This document shows, in pieces, positions 23,776 to 32,541 of a stretch of DNA of 64,000 bases. The DNA lies in NCBI RefSeq assembly GCF_018417475.1, contig NZ_CP054856.1, positions 2,201,001-2,265,000 of the forward strand. Reading direction: 5' to 3'. The notes beneath the pieces were generated by a model, which saw only the letters and a program-made list of their open reading frames with translations, had not been told where the DNA came from and made no database searches. A program made the position numbers and the translations under genes. Position 1 is the stretch's first letter, and each line of letters starts with the position of its first letter. The stretch is from Novosphingobium decolorationis (GTDB taxonomy: Bacteria; Pseudomonadota; Alphaproteobacteria; Sphingomonadales; Sphingomonadaceae).

Positions 23776-24153
23776 TCACTTGACGGTAAAGGCGAGATTG
23801 CCCTGGATGCGGTGCGTGTCGGTCGAGACGACGTGCCAGGCGACCTGATAGCTGCCCGCCATGAGCGGCTTGGCGAGCGTCAGCACGAGCGTCTTGTCGC
23901 CTTCGACGGACGTCTTGAAGCCGGTTACCGCCATGCGGTGGTTGGGCATGCCGGGCATGCCGGTCATCACGATCTCGGCGCCCGACAGCTTCGGCATCAG
24001 ACCTTCACTGAAGGTGAGCGTGATACGCGAAGGCGCCGAGACGCTGGCGTTCGCGGCGGGCGTCGAGGACACAAGCTTGGGATGCGCGTAGGCCGGAGCA
24101 GAAACACTCAGGCCGACGGCGGCGATAACTGCGAGAGGCGAAAAGAAACGCAT
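23776..24153 (-). CDS. copC: Periplasmic copper-binding protein CopC
   Basis: 125 residues; signal peptide ending APAYA, so the mature protein begins HPKLVSSTPAANA with the N-terminal His used for Cu(II). HVVSTDTHRIQG supplies further Cu(II) ligands, and the methionine patch MTGMPGMPNHRM suits Cu(I). Divergent from the cnrY-like gene; both are preceded by the repeated RAGGGK-N14-GCGTA motif. Confidence 0.93.
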   Translation of the reverse strand: MRFFSPLAVIAAVGLSVSAPAYAHPKLVSSTPAANASVSAPSRITLTFSEGLMPKLSGAEIVMTGMPGMPNHRMAVTGFKTSVEGDKTLVLTLAKPLMAGSYQVAWHVVSTDTHRIQGNLAFTVK

Positions 24154-24183
24154 TGGAACATTCTCCTGTAGATCCCATGAGAC

Positions 24184-24210
24184 AATACGCAGCCCGAGCC
24201 CCCACCCCTC
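24184..24210 (-). promoter_or_regulatory. RAGGGK-N14-GCGTA motif before copC
   Basis: Minus strand GAGGGG, 14 nt, GCGTATT; ends 31 nt from the copC ATG. One of seven copies with identical spacing in the window; read as a probable ECF sigma promoter. Confidence 0.7.
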
Positions 24211-24235
24211 GCAATTATTCTTTTCAATCTACAGC

Positions 24236-24262
24236 AAGGGTTCCTGGACCATCGTGCGTATT
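24236..24262 (+). promoter_or_regulatory. RAGGGK-N14-GCGTA motif before cnrY-like gene
   Basis: AAGGGT, 14 nt, GCGTATT; 24 nt separate it from the ATG at 24287. Oriented opposite to the copC copy only 25 bp away, giving a divergent promoter pair. Its position would let the sigma factor activate its own cassette. Confidence 0.7.
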
Positions 24263-24286
24263 GAAGGATGAAGACGGAGAAGCACC

Positions 24287-24559
24287 ATGGATGAACTTGA
24301 CCACCTGCTCTCGCGGTTGCGCGATGCGCCTCTCGATCCCAGGCTCGGCGGCCTGGAAAGCCGGGTCATGGCGGAAATAGCGCGCATCCGGGCCATACCA
24401 AGCCTTGGCGCTATGACGTTCGGCATCGCGGCCGCAACCGCGCTGTTCATCGGAATTGCCGGCTCGGCAGTTCCGACACGGTCTGCTGATGCCAAACCGC
24501 TATCGCCCTTCGATGCTCGGCTCGCGCTTGCGCCCTCGACGCTGCTGAGCTCGCAGTGA
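24287..24559 (+). CDS. CnrY-like anti-sigma factor
   Basis: 90 residues: a short cytoplasmic N-terminus (MDELDHLLSRLRDAPLDPRL), one transmembrane segment (MTFGIAAATALFIGIAG) and a small periplasmic tail. Size, topology and position before an X-type sensor and an H-type ECF sigma match CnrY/NccY of the Cupriavidus nickel-cobalt systems, where the N-terminus holds the sigma factor at the membrane. Sequence similarity is weak, so the call rests mainly on context. Its stop overlaps the next start (TGATG). Confidence 0.65.
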   Translation: MDELDHLLSRLRDAPLDPRLGGLESRVMAEIARIRAIPSLGAMTFGIAAATALFIGIAGSAVPTRSADAKPLSPFDARLALAPSTLLSSQ

Positions 24560-24999
24560 TGCGCGACCGCCGCCGGCTCCTGCTCCTCGTCCTGGTGACC
24601 TTCGCCGCGGCGATCGCTGGCGTTGTCATTGGCCGCGTCTATGTGGTTCCAGTGCGCCCGGTCGAAAATGAGCTGCACGAGCTGCTCCATCGCGATCTGA
24701 AGCTGAATTCAGCGCAACACAGCCGACTCGAGACAATCGAGAAGAACTACGCGATCCGGCGTCAAGCGCTGGAGGCCGAATTGCGCGCCGACAATGCGCG
24801 TCTCGCGGAAGCGATCGAAGCGGAGCATGGCTATGGCCCGCAAGTCGCAACTGCGGTGGATCGCTCGCACCAGGCCATGGGCGCGCTGCAGAAAGAAACA
24901 CTTGAGCATATCTTCGCGATGCGGGCCGTGCTGCGCCCGGATCAGACGGACAAATTCGACGACGCCGTGGTGAAAGCGCTGACGGCCAAATCCGAATGA
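24559..24999 (+). CDS. CnrX-like periplasmic metal sensor
   Basis: 146 residues with an N-terminal membrane anchor and a helical periplasmic domain. HELLHRDLKLN has the His-x3-His pair, and HIFAMRAVLRPDQ the His-x3-Met pair, that bind metal in CnrX. Known CnrX senses Ni/Co and releases CnrH via CnrY; the setting here suggests copper as signal, which is inference. The first possible start is GTG 24556; ATG 24559 is preferred. It overlaps the sigma gene by 4 bp. Confidence 0.8.
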   Translation: MRDRRRLLLLVLVTFAAAIAGVVIGRVYVVPVRPVENELHELLHRDLKLNSAQHSRLETIEKNYAIRRQALEAELRADNARLAEAIEAEHGYGPQVATAVDRSHQAMGALQKETLEHIFAMRAVLRPDQTDKFDDAVVKALTAKSE

Positions 25000-25562
25000 C
25001 CGCGTGCCTCCCCGACTGCTCGGACGGGGAGCTCGCGGCTCTGGCGCTTGGAGGCCGGCAAGCGGCCTATGGCGAGCTGGTCCGCCGGCATCAAGGTTGG
25101 GTTCACCGGCTCGTGCGCAGCCATGTCGGATCTATGGATGAGGCATTGGATGTCACCCAGGCGAGCTTCGTCGCGGCCTTTGCCGCACTCAACCGCTATG
25201 ACGTAACCCGACCCTTCCAGGTCTGGATGTCCCGGATTGTCATCAACAAATGCCATGACTGGCAGCGTCGGCGAGCGGTTCGAAATTTCTTTGCCCTAGC
25301 CCTACCGCTCGGCGAGGCGGACGGCGTCGCCGACGACGCACCGCTGCCCGATCAGGCGATCGGGGCCGAACAGCAGCTCGCGCAAGCAATGAAAGCGATT
25401 GCTGCCCTGCCGTCTTCCCTCAAGGACACGCTTATTTTGCGTACGATCGACGAGAAATCGGAAGCTGAAACCGCCGAAATTCTCGGGATCAGCCAGAAGG
25501 CGGTCGAAACGCGCCTCTATCGAGCTAGGGCACGCCTTTCGGAAATATTAAAGAAAGTTTGA
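24996..25562 (+). CDS. CnrH-like ECF sigma factor
   Basis: 188 residues. Region 2 (SFVAAFAALNRYDVTRPFQV, WMSRIVINKCHDWQRR) and region 4 (LKDTLILRTIDEKSEAETAE, then LGISQKAVETRLYRARARL) are both complete. It is the third gene of the Y-X-H cassette and is followed directly by copA/copB. The repeated upstream motif overlaps its stop codon, so sigma and copA transcription would be linked. A paralogue is at 62969-63553. Confidence 0.88.
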   Translation: MTACLPDCSDGELAALALGGRQAAYGELVRRHQGWVHRLVRSHVGSMDEALDVTQASFVAAFAALNRYDVTRPFQVWMSRIVINKCHDWQRRRAVRNFFALALPLGEADGVADDAPLPDQAIGAEQQLAQAMKAIAALPSSLKDTLILRTIDEKSEAETAEILGISQKAVETRLYRARARLSEILKKV

Positions 25563-25587
25563 GGGGGATGAGGCCATGCTGCGTATT
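25561..25587 (+). promoter_or_regulatory. RAGGGK-N14-GCGTA motif before copA (first copy)
   Basis: GAGGGG, 14 nt, GCGTATT, starting within the stop codon of the ECF sigma gene and 41 nt ahead of the copA ATG. Spacing is identical to the copies at copC and cnrY. Confidence 0.7.
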
Positions 25588-25628
25588 CCCAATAGGTCCG
25601 CCCTCTTTCTTAAAGCTGAGACAACCGA

Positions 25629-27554
25629 ATGATTTCTGCTCTCGACCGCCGCCAGTTCCTTCGCGGAGCGGCCCTCGCCGGTGGTGGCGCCGCACTGTCA
25701 GCCTGGCTGCCGGCCTGGGCGCAGACGATCTCGCCGGGGATGCGGCCGACGCTGCCGACCGTGTCGGGCGAAGACATCACGCTGACGATCGCCCGGCAGT
25801 CGATGAGCATCGATGGTCGCCAGTTCCGGGCAATCGGCGTCAACGGCACGGTCCCTGCGCCACTCATCCGGCTGCGCGAAGGCCAGCGCGTGCGGCTCAA
25901 CGTCATCAATCAGCTGGAGGAGGACAGCTCGATCCACTGGCACGGGCTGATCCTGCCGGCCAATATGGACGGTGTGCCGGGCGTGTCTTTTCCGGGCATC
26001 AAGCCGGGCTCGAACTACCTCTACCAGTTCTCCGTCGTGCAAAGCGGCACCTACTGGTACCACAGCCATTCAGGCCTGCAGGAACAGGAAGGCCATTACG
26101 GCCCGATCATCATCGATCCCGCCGGTGCCGATCCGGTCGCCTATGACCGCGAGCATGTCATCGTGCTCGCCGATCACAGCGCGCTCTCGCCGCAGGCGAT
26201 CTTCCGGCGCCTCAAGGTCAACCCCGGCCATTTCAATTTCCAGCGCCAGACCCTGGCCGGGCTCCTGTCGGGCAAGGATCAGCCGCTCAAGGACCGGCTC
26301 GACTGGGGCCAGATGCGGATGGACCCGGCCGACATCTCCGATGTGACCGGATCCACCTACACCTATCTCGTCAACGGCCATGGTCCGATGGACAACTGGA
26401 CCGCGCTCTTCACCCCGGGCGAACGGGTGCGGCTGCGGGTCATCAATGCGTCGGCGATGACCACCTTCAACGTCCGCATCCCCGGCCTGCCGCTGACCAT
26501 CGTCCAGGCCGACGGGCAGAATGTGGTGCCGGTCACCGTCGACGAGTTCCAGATTGGTGTTGCCGAGACCTACGACGTCGTTGTCAGCCCAGGCGATGAC
26601 AAGGCCTACACCCTTGTCGGCGAGGCGATCGACCGCTCGGGCATGGCGCGTGCCACGCTCGCGCCGCGCGCCGGCATGGCCGGCGAGGTTCCCCCCTTAC
26701 GCAAACGGCCGCTCGCCGACATGAAGGACATGGGCATGGACATGTCCTCGATGCCGGGCATGGAAGGCATGGACATGTCGGGCGGCGCTATGCGGGGCGT
26801 CGATCCGACGGCCGAGAAGAACGCGTCCGCGCGCCTCGCGACCGGCGCGGCGGCAGCGATGGCGACCATGGACAATAGCGCCATGGCAGGCATGGATCAT
26901 TCGGGGATGGATCATTCCGCGATGAGCGGGATGGACCACGGCGCGATGGGCGCCGATGGCCAGATGGCGGGCATGGACCATGGCGGGCACGCGATGGGGT
27001 CGATGAAGATGCGAGACTTCTCGAACGCGCCGCAGGTGAAGCGCGACCCGAGCGTCCAGACCATCTCGCCGATGCCCGTCGACCGCACCGGCGAGCCCGG
27101 CCAGGGCCTCGCCGACGTCGGCCACAAGGTGCTTGTCTACAGGGACCTGATGGCGCTCGATCGCAATCCGGACGTGCGCGCGCCGAGCCGCAGCATCGAC
27201 ATTCACCTCACCGGCAACATGGAGCGGTTCATGTGGTCGTTCGACGGCGAAAAAATGTCGGACCATCACGAGCCGATCCCCTTCATCGAAGGCGAGCGGG
27301 TGCGCGTCAATCTCATCAACGACACGATGATGGGGCATCCGATCCATATTCACGGGCATTTTTTCGAGCTGGTGACGGGGCATGGCGATCATGCGCCACG
27401 CAAGCATACGGTAATCGTCCAGCCCGGCGGCAAGGTGACCTGGGACTTCACCGCCGACGCGGTCGGCGACTGGGCCTTCCACTGTCATCTCCTCTACCAC
27501 ATGCATGCCGGGATGATGCGGGTCGTGAGCGTCCGTCCGAAGGGAGACGCGTAA
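25629..27554 (+). CDS. copA: Copper resistance multicopper oxidase CopA (PcoA type), copy 1
   Basis: 641-residue periplasmic Cu(I) oxidase exported by Tat (DRRQFLRGAALAGGG). Type 1-3 copper ligands are all present: SIHWHGL, YWYHSHSG, HPIHIHGHFFEL and FHCHLLYHMHAGMM. A Met/His-rich insert at about residues 365-460 (repeated MDHSGMDHSAM-like units) is typical for copper loading. Its stop overlaps the copB ATG. It shares a name with, but is unrelated to, the P-type ATPase. Confidence 0.96.
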   Translation: MISALDRRQFLRGAALAGGGAALSAWLPAWAQTISPGMRPTLPTVSGEDITLTIARQSMSIDGRQFRAIGVNGTVPAPLIRLREGQRVRLNVINQLEEDSSIHWHGLILPANMDGVPGVSFPGIKPGSNYLYQFSVVQSGTYWYHSHSGLQEQEGHYGPIIIDPAGADPVAYDREHVIVLADHSALSPQAIFRRLKVNPGHFNFQRQTLAGLLSGKDQPLKDRLDWGQMRMDPADISDVTGSTYTYLVNGHGPMDNWTALFTPGERVRLRVINASAMTTFNVRIPGLPLTIVQADGQNVVPVTVDEFQIGVAETYDVVVSPGDDKAYTLVGEAIDRSGMARATLAPRAGMAGEVPPLRKRPLADMKDMGMDMSSMPGMEGMDMSGGAMRGVDPTAEKNASARLATGAAAAMATMDNSAMAGMDHSGMDHSAMSGMDHGAMGADGQMAGMDHGGHAMGSMKMRDFSNAPQVKRDPSVQTISPMPVDRTGEPGQGLADVGHKVLVYRDLMALDRNPDVRAPSRSIDIHLTGNMERFMWSFDGEKMSDHHEPIPFIEGERVRVNLINDTMMGHPIHIHGHFFELVTGHGDHAPRKHTVIVQPGGKVTWDFTADAVGDWAFHCHLLYHMHAGMMRVVSVRPKGDA

Positions 27555-28702
27555 TGACCCGCATCCTCACGCCGCTGGTGAGCGCGATCGCCCTTTTCGC
27601 TGCCGCGCCCGCCTTTGCCCAGGATCATTCAATGCACGGCATGCCCGGCATGGCGCCGCCGGGCGAGGTGCCGCCGGCGCAGGAGAAGAAGAAGGACAAG
27701 GCCGCCGCCAGGCCGCGCGCTCAGACACCAGCGCCAGACGCCGCCTCGGCGATGGACCATTCGCAGCACCAGGCCAGTCCTGCGCCGCAGGGAGATGCGG
27801 CCGGTCAGCCGCAACCCGCGTCTCCCGCGATGCCGGACATGCCGGGCATGGACCACTCCCAGCATCAGGACGGCGCGATGCCGGACATGCCCGGGATGGA
27901 CCATTCGCAGCATGGCCAGACCGCCATGCCCGGCATGCAAATGACCGGCACGGCGCTTCCGGCCGGCAATGCGCCCCCGCCGCCTCCCCCCAGCGACCAC
28001 TTCGCCGATCGTGATTTTCCCGGCGCCGAGATGGCGCGCTCACGCGACATCATGATGAAGGACAGCGGCGGCAACAATTTCGGGCAGGTGCTGCTCAACC
28101 TGTTCGAGTATCAAGCGCATAGCGGTCGCGATGGCTATCGCTGGGATGGCGAAGGCTTTTACGGCGGCGATATCAACCGGCTCTGGCTCAAGAGCGAGGG
28201 CGAAGGCGAGTTCGGCCGCGGCATCGACAGCGCGGAGGTGCAGGTGCTCTATAGCCGGGCCATCGACCCCTATTTCAATCTTCAGGGCGGTATCCGCCAG
28301 GACTTCGGCCGCGGGCCCGACCGCACCTACGCGACGATCGGCGTCGAGGGCCTGGCTCCTGGCATGTTCGAGGTCGAAGGCGCGCTGTTCCTCTCGACCA
28401 AGGGCGATGTTCTGGGCCGGGTCGAGGGCTATTACGACCAGCGCATCACCCAGCGCCTGATCTTGCAGCCGCGCGCCGAGGTCAATTTCGCCGCGCAGGA
28501 TATTCCGGAGAACGACATCGGTTCGGGGCTGGTCAACATAGAGCTCGGCGCGCGCCTGCGCTACGAATTCAGCCGCCAGTTCGCACCTTACATCGGCGTT
28601 TCCTATCTGCGCAAAGCCGGAGACACGGCGCGGCTGTCGAGGCTTGCGGGCGAGGACGTCCATGCCACCAGCTTCGTCGCCGGCATCCGCTTCTGGTTCT
28701 AG
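27554..28702 (+). CDS. copB: Outer-membrane copper resistance protein CopB, copy 1
   Basis: 382 residues: signal peptide to AFAQ, a long Met/His/Pro-rich N-terminal region with repeated MPGMDHSQH units (to about residue 150), then a beta-barrel domain with LFEYQAHSGRDGYRWDGEG, GGIRQDFGRG and a C-terminal aromatic end (GIRFWF) as used for outer-membrane insertion. Thought to bind or pass copper at the outer membrane together with CopA. It starts on the copA stop. Confidence 0.94.
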   Translation: MTRILTPLVSAIALFAAAPAFAQDHSMHGMPGMAPPGEVPPAQEKKKDKAAARPRAQTPAPDAASAMDHSQHQASPAPQGDAAGQPQPASPAMPDMPGMDHSQHQDGAMPDMPGMDHSQHGQTAMPGMQMTGTALPAGNAPPPPPPSDHFADRDFPGAEMARSRDIMMKDSGGNNFGQVLLNLFEYQAHSGRDGYRWDGEGFYGGDINRLWLKSEGEGEFGRGIDSAEVQVLYSRAIDPYFNLQGGIRQDFGRGPDRTYATIGVEGLAPGMFEVEGALFLSTKGDVLGRVEGYYDQRITQRLILQPRAEVNFAAQDIPENDIGSGLVNIELGARLRYEFSRQFAPYIGVSYLRKAGDTARLSRLAGEDVHATSFVAGIRFWF

Positions 28703-28792
28703 GATCGGGACAGCTGATGGCGGGGGCGAACAAGAGAGCGGGGCGTTACACTCATACCCAGGTCGGCCGGCGCCGAGCGAAGGAGATACGCC

Positions 28793-29266
28793 ATGGACCA
28801 TTCGTCCCACATGAACACCCGGAAGATGGGTGCCTATTGGAGCCTTGCCGTTCAGACCGTCATCAGCGGCGTCATCATGTATCTGGTGATGTTCGTTATG
28901 ATCGACGGGCTCGACAGCTTCTACAACAACCTCAACATGCTCTACATGACGCTGATGATGGTCGCACCGATGGTGGTGCTGATGATCCTCGCCATGCGAC
29001 ACATGTTCGTGTCGAAGGCCGCCAACATCGCGCTGATCGCCGCGTCGCTGGTCGCCTTCTTCGGCAGCTTTGCACTCATCCGCACCCAGACCACGATCGG
29101 CGACACGGCCTTTCTGCGCTCGATGATCCCGCATCATTCCGGGGCGATCCTGATGTGCCAGGAAGCAAAGCTCAGCGATCCGGAAGTCATCCGGCTTTGC
29201 GAAGCGATCAAGCGCTCGCAGCGGCAGGAAATCGACGAGATGAAGGCCATACTCGCGCGGCGCTGA
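28793..29266 (+). CDS. DUF305-type membrane protein
   Basis: 157 residues: three hydrophobic helices after MDHSSHMNTRKMGAY, then a short DUF305 segment FLRSMIPHHSGAILMCQEA with paired His and a Cys suited to metal binding. Proteins of this layout are common in copper clusters; the function is not established. It has its own ribosome site (GAAGGAG) 90 nt after copB. A weak, imperfect relative of the RAGGGK motif (GGGGCG-N14-GCGTTAC) precedes it and was not called. Confidence 0.8.
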   Translation: MDHSSHMNTRKMGAYWSLAVQTVISGVIMYLVMFVMIDGLDSFYNNLNMLYMTLMMVAPMVVLMILAMRHMFVSKAANIALIAASLVAFFGSFALIRTQTTIGDTAFLRSMIPHHSGAILMCQEAKLSDPEVIRLCEAIKRSQRQEIDEMKAILARR

Positions 29267-29325
29267 GTGGCACGGTCGGGCTACGCCCGGATCCGTGCGC
29301 CCGGCCAGGCATGTGAGCCGGGACG

Positions 29326-30861
29326 ATGGTCGACACGAGGCGCGGGCCGGACGAGATTGCCAGCGACGTAGCGCGGCTTGCGCCGCAGTTCCTGCGACAG
29401 GCTGGCGGCCACGTCCTGACGCTGCTCGATCCTGCCGGGATCGTGCTGAGCTATAATGAAGAAGGCGAGCGTGCCGAATGCTGGCCCCTCGATCGCGTCC
29501 TAGGACAGCCCCATGACCTGTTCTACCCGCCCGACGAGATTGCGGCCGGCCGCCCGTGCGCAGACCTGGCGGCCGCCCTTCACGAAGGCACGCTGGAGCG
29601 CGAAGCGTGGCGGGTCTGCGAGAACGGAGCGGAGTATCTCGCGCGCCTGACGATCAGCGCCCTGTTCGAAGGAGACGCACATCGAGGCTTTGCCTGCATC
29701 AGTCGCGATGTCACCGACGAGGCGGCGGTCCGGGCGTCAATCGAGACCCGCGAGCAGCATCTCCAGTCGATCCTGGCGACCGTCCCCGATGCGATGATCA
29801 TCATCGACGAGACCGGCGCCATCACGTCGTTCAGCGCGGCCGCCCAACGCCTGTTCGGCTATTCGGAAACCGAGCTCGTCGGCCGCAACGTCTCCTGCCT
29901 GATGCCCCAGCCCGATCGCGACCGGCACGACGAATATATCGCGCATTATCTCCAGACCGGCGAGCGCCGGATCATCGGCCTCGGCCGCGTCGTGGTCGGC
30001 CAGCGCCGTGACGGCTCGACCTTCCCGATGCAGCTGTCGGTTGGCGAGGCCGGTGAAGACGGGCAGCGGCTGTTCACCGGCTTCATCCGGGATCTCACCG
30101 CCAAGGAGCAGGATGAGCTCAGGCTCAAGGAACTGCAGGCAGAGCTGGTCCATGTCTCCCGGCTGAGCGCGATGGGCACGATGGCCTCGACCCTCGCGCA
30201 TGAGCTCAACCAGCCGCTTGCCGCGGTCGCGCTCTATCTCGAGACGATCCGCGACATGCTCGACGAGCGGGACGACGAACCCTTCGTGTCGCTACGGTCG
30301 GTGATGGATGATGCGGCACAGGAAACGCTGCGGGCCGGCCATATCGTCCGGCGCCTGCGCGATTTCGTCGCCCGCGGCGAGGTCGACAAGAGCCTCCACG
30401 AGCTGCCGCGGGTCATCGCCGAGGCGAGCCAGCTCGCGCTGGTCGACGCCCGCGAGCGCGGCATCCGCAGCTTCTTTGCAGTCGATCCCGCCGCGACGCC
30501 GGTCCTCGTCGACAGGGTGCAGATCCAGCAGGTGCTGGTCAACCTGATGCGCAATGCCATCGAGGCGATGGCGGAGTGTCCGGTTCGCGACCTCAAGGTG
30601 GCGACCAGGTTGCGCCCTGACGGGCTGATCGAGGTGACCGTGGCGGATACCGGCCCCGGCATCGCCGACGAGGTCCGGGAGCAGCTCTTCACGGCGTTCA
30701 AGTCGACAAAGGCCGACGGCATGGGCCTCGGCCTTTCGATCTGCCGGACCATCATCGAAGCGCATGGGGGCCGTATCTGGATGGAGCGCCCCGACCGCGG
30801 CGGCGCGCGCTTTCATTTTACCTTGATCCATGCGCGGGCGGAGGAGGAACATGGGGGATAG
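29326..30861 (+). CDS. fixL: FixL-like haem-PAS sensor histidine kinase
   Basis: 511 residues: a PAS domain (about 25-135), a second PAS (about 145-265), HisKA with ATLAHELNQPLAAVAL, and an HATPase with NLMRNAIEAM, DTGPGIAD and KADGMGLGLSICR. The second PAS has RHDEYIAHY and RIIGLGRVVVGQRRDG; His201 and Arg221 keep the 20-residue spacing of the haem His200 and Arg220 of Bradyrhizobium FixL. So it may sense oxygen through haem. No membrane segment is seen. It overlaps the next gene by 11 bp. Confidence 0.9.
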   Translation: MVDTRRGPDEIASDVARLAPQFLRQAGGHVLTLLDPAGIVLSYNEEGERAECWPLDRVLGQPHDLFYPPDEIAAGRPCADLAAALHEGTLEREAWRVCENGAEYLARLTISALFEGDAHRGFACISRDVTDEAAVRASIETREQHLQSILATVPDAMIIIDETGAITSFSAAAQRLFGYSETELVGRNVSCLMPQPDRDRHDEYIAHYLQTGERRIIGLGRVVVGQRRDGSTFPMQLSVGEAGEDGQRLFTGFIRDLTAKEQDELRLKELQAELVHVSRLSAMGTMASTLAHELNQPLAAVALYLETIRDMLDERDDEPFVSLRSVMDDAAQETLRAGHIVRRLRDFVARGEVDKSLHELPRVIAEASQLALVDARERGIRSFFAVDPAATPVLVDRVQIQQVLVNLMRNAIEAMAECPVRDLKVATRLRPDGLIEVTVADTGPGIADEVREQLFTAFKSTKADGMGLGLSICRTIIEAHGGRIWMERPDRGGARFHFTLIHARAEEEHGG

Positions 30862-31474
30862 ACGCGTCATCCATCTGGTCGACGACGAGGAGAGCATCCG
30901 CAAGGCGGCGAGCTTTGCGCTCAAGACCGCGGGCTACGACGTCGTGACCTATGCCTCGGGCGTGGAGTTTCTCAAGGAGGCGAAGTCGGCGGCCGTCGGC
31001 TGCGTCATCCTCGACGTGCGCATGCCCGAGATGGACGGTCTCGAGATTCAGGCCGCCATGGCAGCACGCGGGGTCAATATGCCGGTCATCGTCCTGACCG
31101 GCCATGGCGACGTGTCGGTTGCGGTGCAGGCCATGAAAGGCGGCGCGGTCGACTTTCTCGAGAAGCCCTTCGAGAAAGCCGCCCTGCTCGGCGCCGTCAG
31201 CCGCGCGTTCGCGCGTCTCGACGATGTCGACCTTCGCACTCTGGAAACCTCTGAAGCCGGCGTGCGGGTCGCTGCACTGACGCCCCGGGAGCGTGAAGTG
31301 CTGGAAGGGCTGGCGAACGGCCTGCCCAATAAGACGATCGCCTATGACCTGGGCTGTTCATCGCGAACGGTCGAGGTCCATCGCGCGAGCCTGATGGCCA
31401 AGCTCGAGGTCCGCAATTTGTCCGAAGCCCTGCGGATCGCCTTTGCCGCGGGCATGGGCCGCAAGCCGAAGTGA
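30851..31474 (+). CDS. fixJ: FixJ-type response regulator
   Basis: 207 residues. Receiver: HLVDDEESIRKA, Asp in CVILDVRMPEMDG, Lys in DFLEKPFEKAA. The LuxR-type HTH runs from LTPREREVLEGLANG to SSRTVEVHRASLMAKL. Start ATG 30851 lies inside the fixL 3' end; the longer frame start at 30830 has no better ribosome site. Clear partner of the adjacent FixL; close paralogue of the orphan at 19018. Confidence 0.93.
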   Translation: MGDRRVIHLVDDEESIRKAASFALKTAGYDVVTYASGVEFLKEAKSAAVGCVILDVRMPEMDGLEIQAAMAARGVNMPVIVLTGHGDVSVAVQAMKGGAVDFLEKPFEKAALLGAVSRAFARLDDVDLRTLETSEAGVRVAALTPREREVLEGLANGLPNKTIAYDLGCSSRTVEVHRASLMAKLEVRNLSEALRIAFAAGMGRKPK

Positions 31475-31510
31475 CTGCGACCTCTACGTAGCGACGGGAC
31501 GAGGCGCGAT

Positions 31511-31963
31511 ATGCGATCGATGGTGCAATCGTCACACGGGTGTCCGCTTCTCGCAATGCCATCGGTCCGTTCCACTCAGCATGATGGCAGATACACCATC
31601 CTCGTCTCCGACGACGATCCCGGCGTGCGGCGTGGCCTCCAGCTGCTGCTGAGATCGCGCGGCTATGCCGTGTGGGGATATACGACCGGCCACGCGCTGT
31701 TGGCCGACCCCCGCGCGAAGGAGGCAGACTGCGTCATCCTCGACTATCGCATGCCCGACATCGACGGATTCGCGATGCTGCGTCACCTTCGCGAGATCGG
31801 ATGGTCGGGACGCGCGATCATGATCTCAGGCTTTCATGACACGCTGCTGGCCTCGCGGGCCGCTGAGGCGGGCTTCGATCATGTTCTCGCAAAGCCGCTG
31901 ATCGGCAGGGCTTTGCTCGAAGCGTTGGACCGGCACCGCATCGAGACGCTTCGAAAGCATTGA
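31511..31963 (+). CDS. Single-domain receiver protein
   Basis: 150 residues with only a receiver domain: YTILVSDDDPGVRRGLQ, phosphoacceptor Asp in CVILDYRMPDIDG, switch Lys in HVLAKPL. No output domain, so it may act as a phosphate sink or connector in the FixLJ pathway (inference). The start is uncertain: ATGs at 31511, 31556 and 31582 are in frame, and the domain begins after the last. Confidence 0.8.
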   Translation: MRSMVQSSHGCPLLAMPSVRSTQHDGRYTILVSDDDPGVRRGLQLLLRSRGYAVWGYTTGHALLADPRAKEADCVILDYRMPDIDGFAMLRHLREIGWSGRAIMISGFHDTLLASRAAEAGFDHVLAKPLIGRALLEALDRHRIETLRKH

Positions 31964-32025
31964 ATTGTGGCGGCCGGCCCCCGGCAGCCTCAGCCCGGCG
32001 CGATGTGGAAAGCCGATCTGCGCCG

Positions 32026-32541
32026 TCAAAGCCAGTGGCTACGTTTGAACCGGATGTAGAGCCCAATGCAGACCGCAGCGATGACGCCGAGGATGACGAA
32101 ATATCCCCATTGCGTCTTCAGTTCGGGCATATTCTCGAAATTCATGCCGTAGATTCCGGCAATCGCGGTAGGCACCGCGAGGATCGCAGCCCGGGCGGCA
32201 AGCTAACGGGTGATCGCACCTTGGCGCTGCTGTTCGAGCAGGTGACTCGCCTCGAACACCGAGATCAGGATGTCGCGGATGCCGGTGATGGCGCTCTCAA
32301 CCCTGAGCATGTGATCGTCGAGCTTCGAAATCTGGTGGCCGTTGTCGGCACCTTCCATGGCAAGCGGGTGAAGGCCGTAATTCCCGGCGATGTCGGCAAG
32401 TTCTGTTTCGCTGGGCTGGGACATTTTGATCCACACGAAGTCATCCTTGCCGACGTGCTCGCACGCCGGATCGATCAGGGTCGCCGGCCGTAGCCGTTTG
32501 CCATTGTGACAAAGAACGGCGGCGGCGACCGGAAGCCGTGT
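32026..32541 (-). pseudogene. corA: CorA-type magnesium transporter remnant
   Basis: One frame, three kinds of damage. The N-terminal piece AAAVLCHNGKRLRP to DFVWIKMSQPSETELADIAG lacks a start codon. About 150 residues are missing after HQISKLDDHML. A TAG interrupts the C-terminal part just before LAARAAILAVPTAIAGIYGM, NFENMPELKTQWGY and the closing RFKRSHWL. The GMN motif and final transmembrane helix are intact in sequence but cannot be expressed as a working channel. Confidence 0.8.

Noticed and set aside
28722..28770. An eighth RAGGGK motif before the DUF305 gene
   Set aside because: GGGGCG-N14-GCGTTAC departs in both blocks; kept only as a remark.
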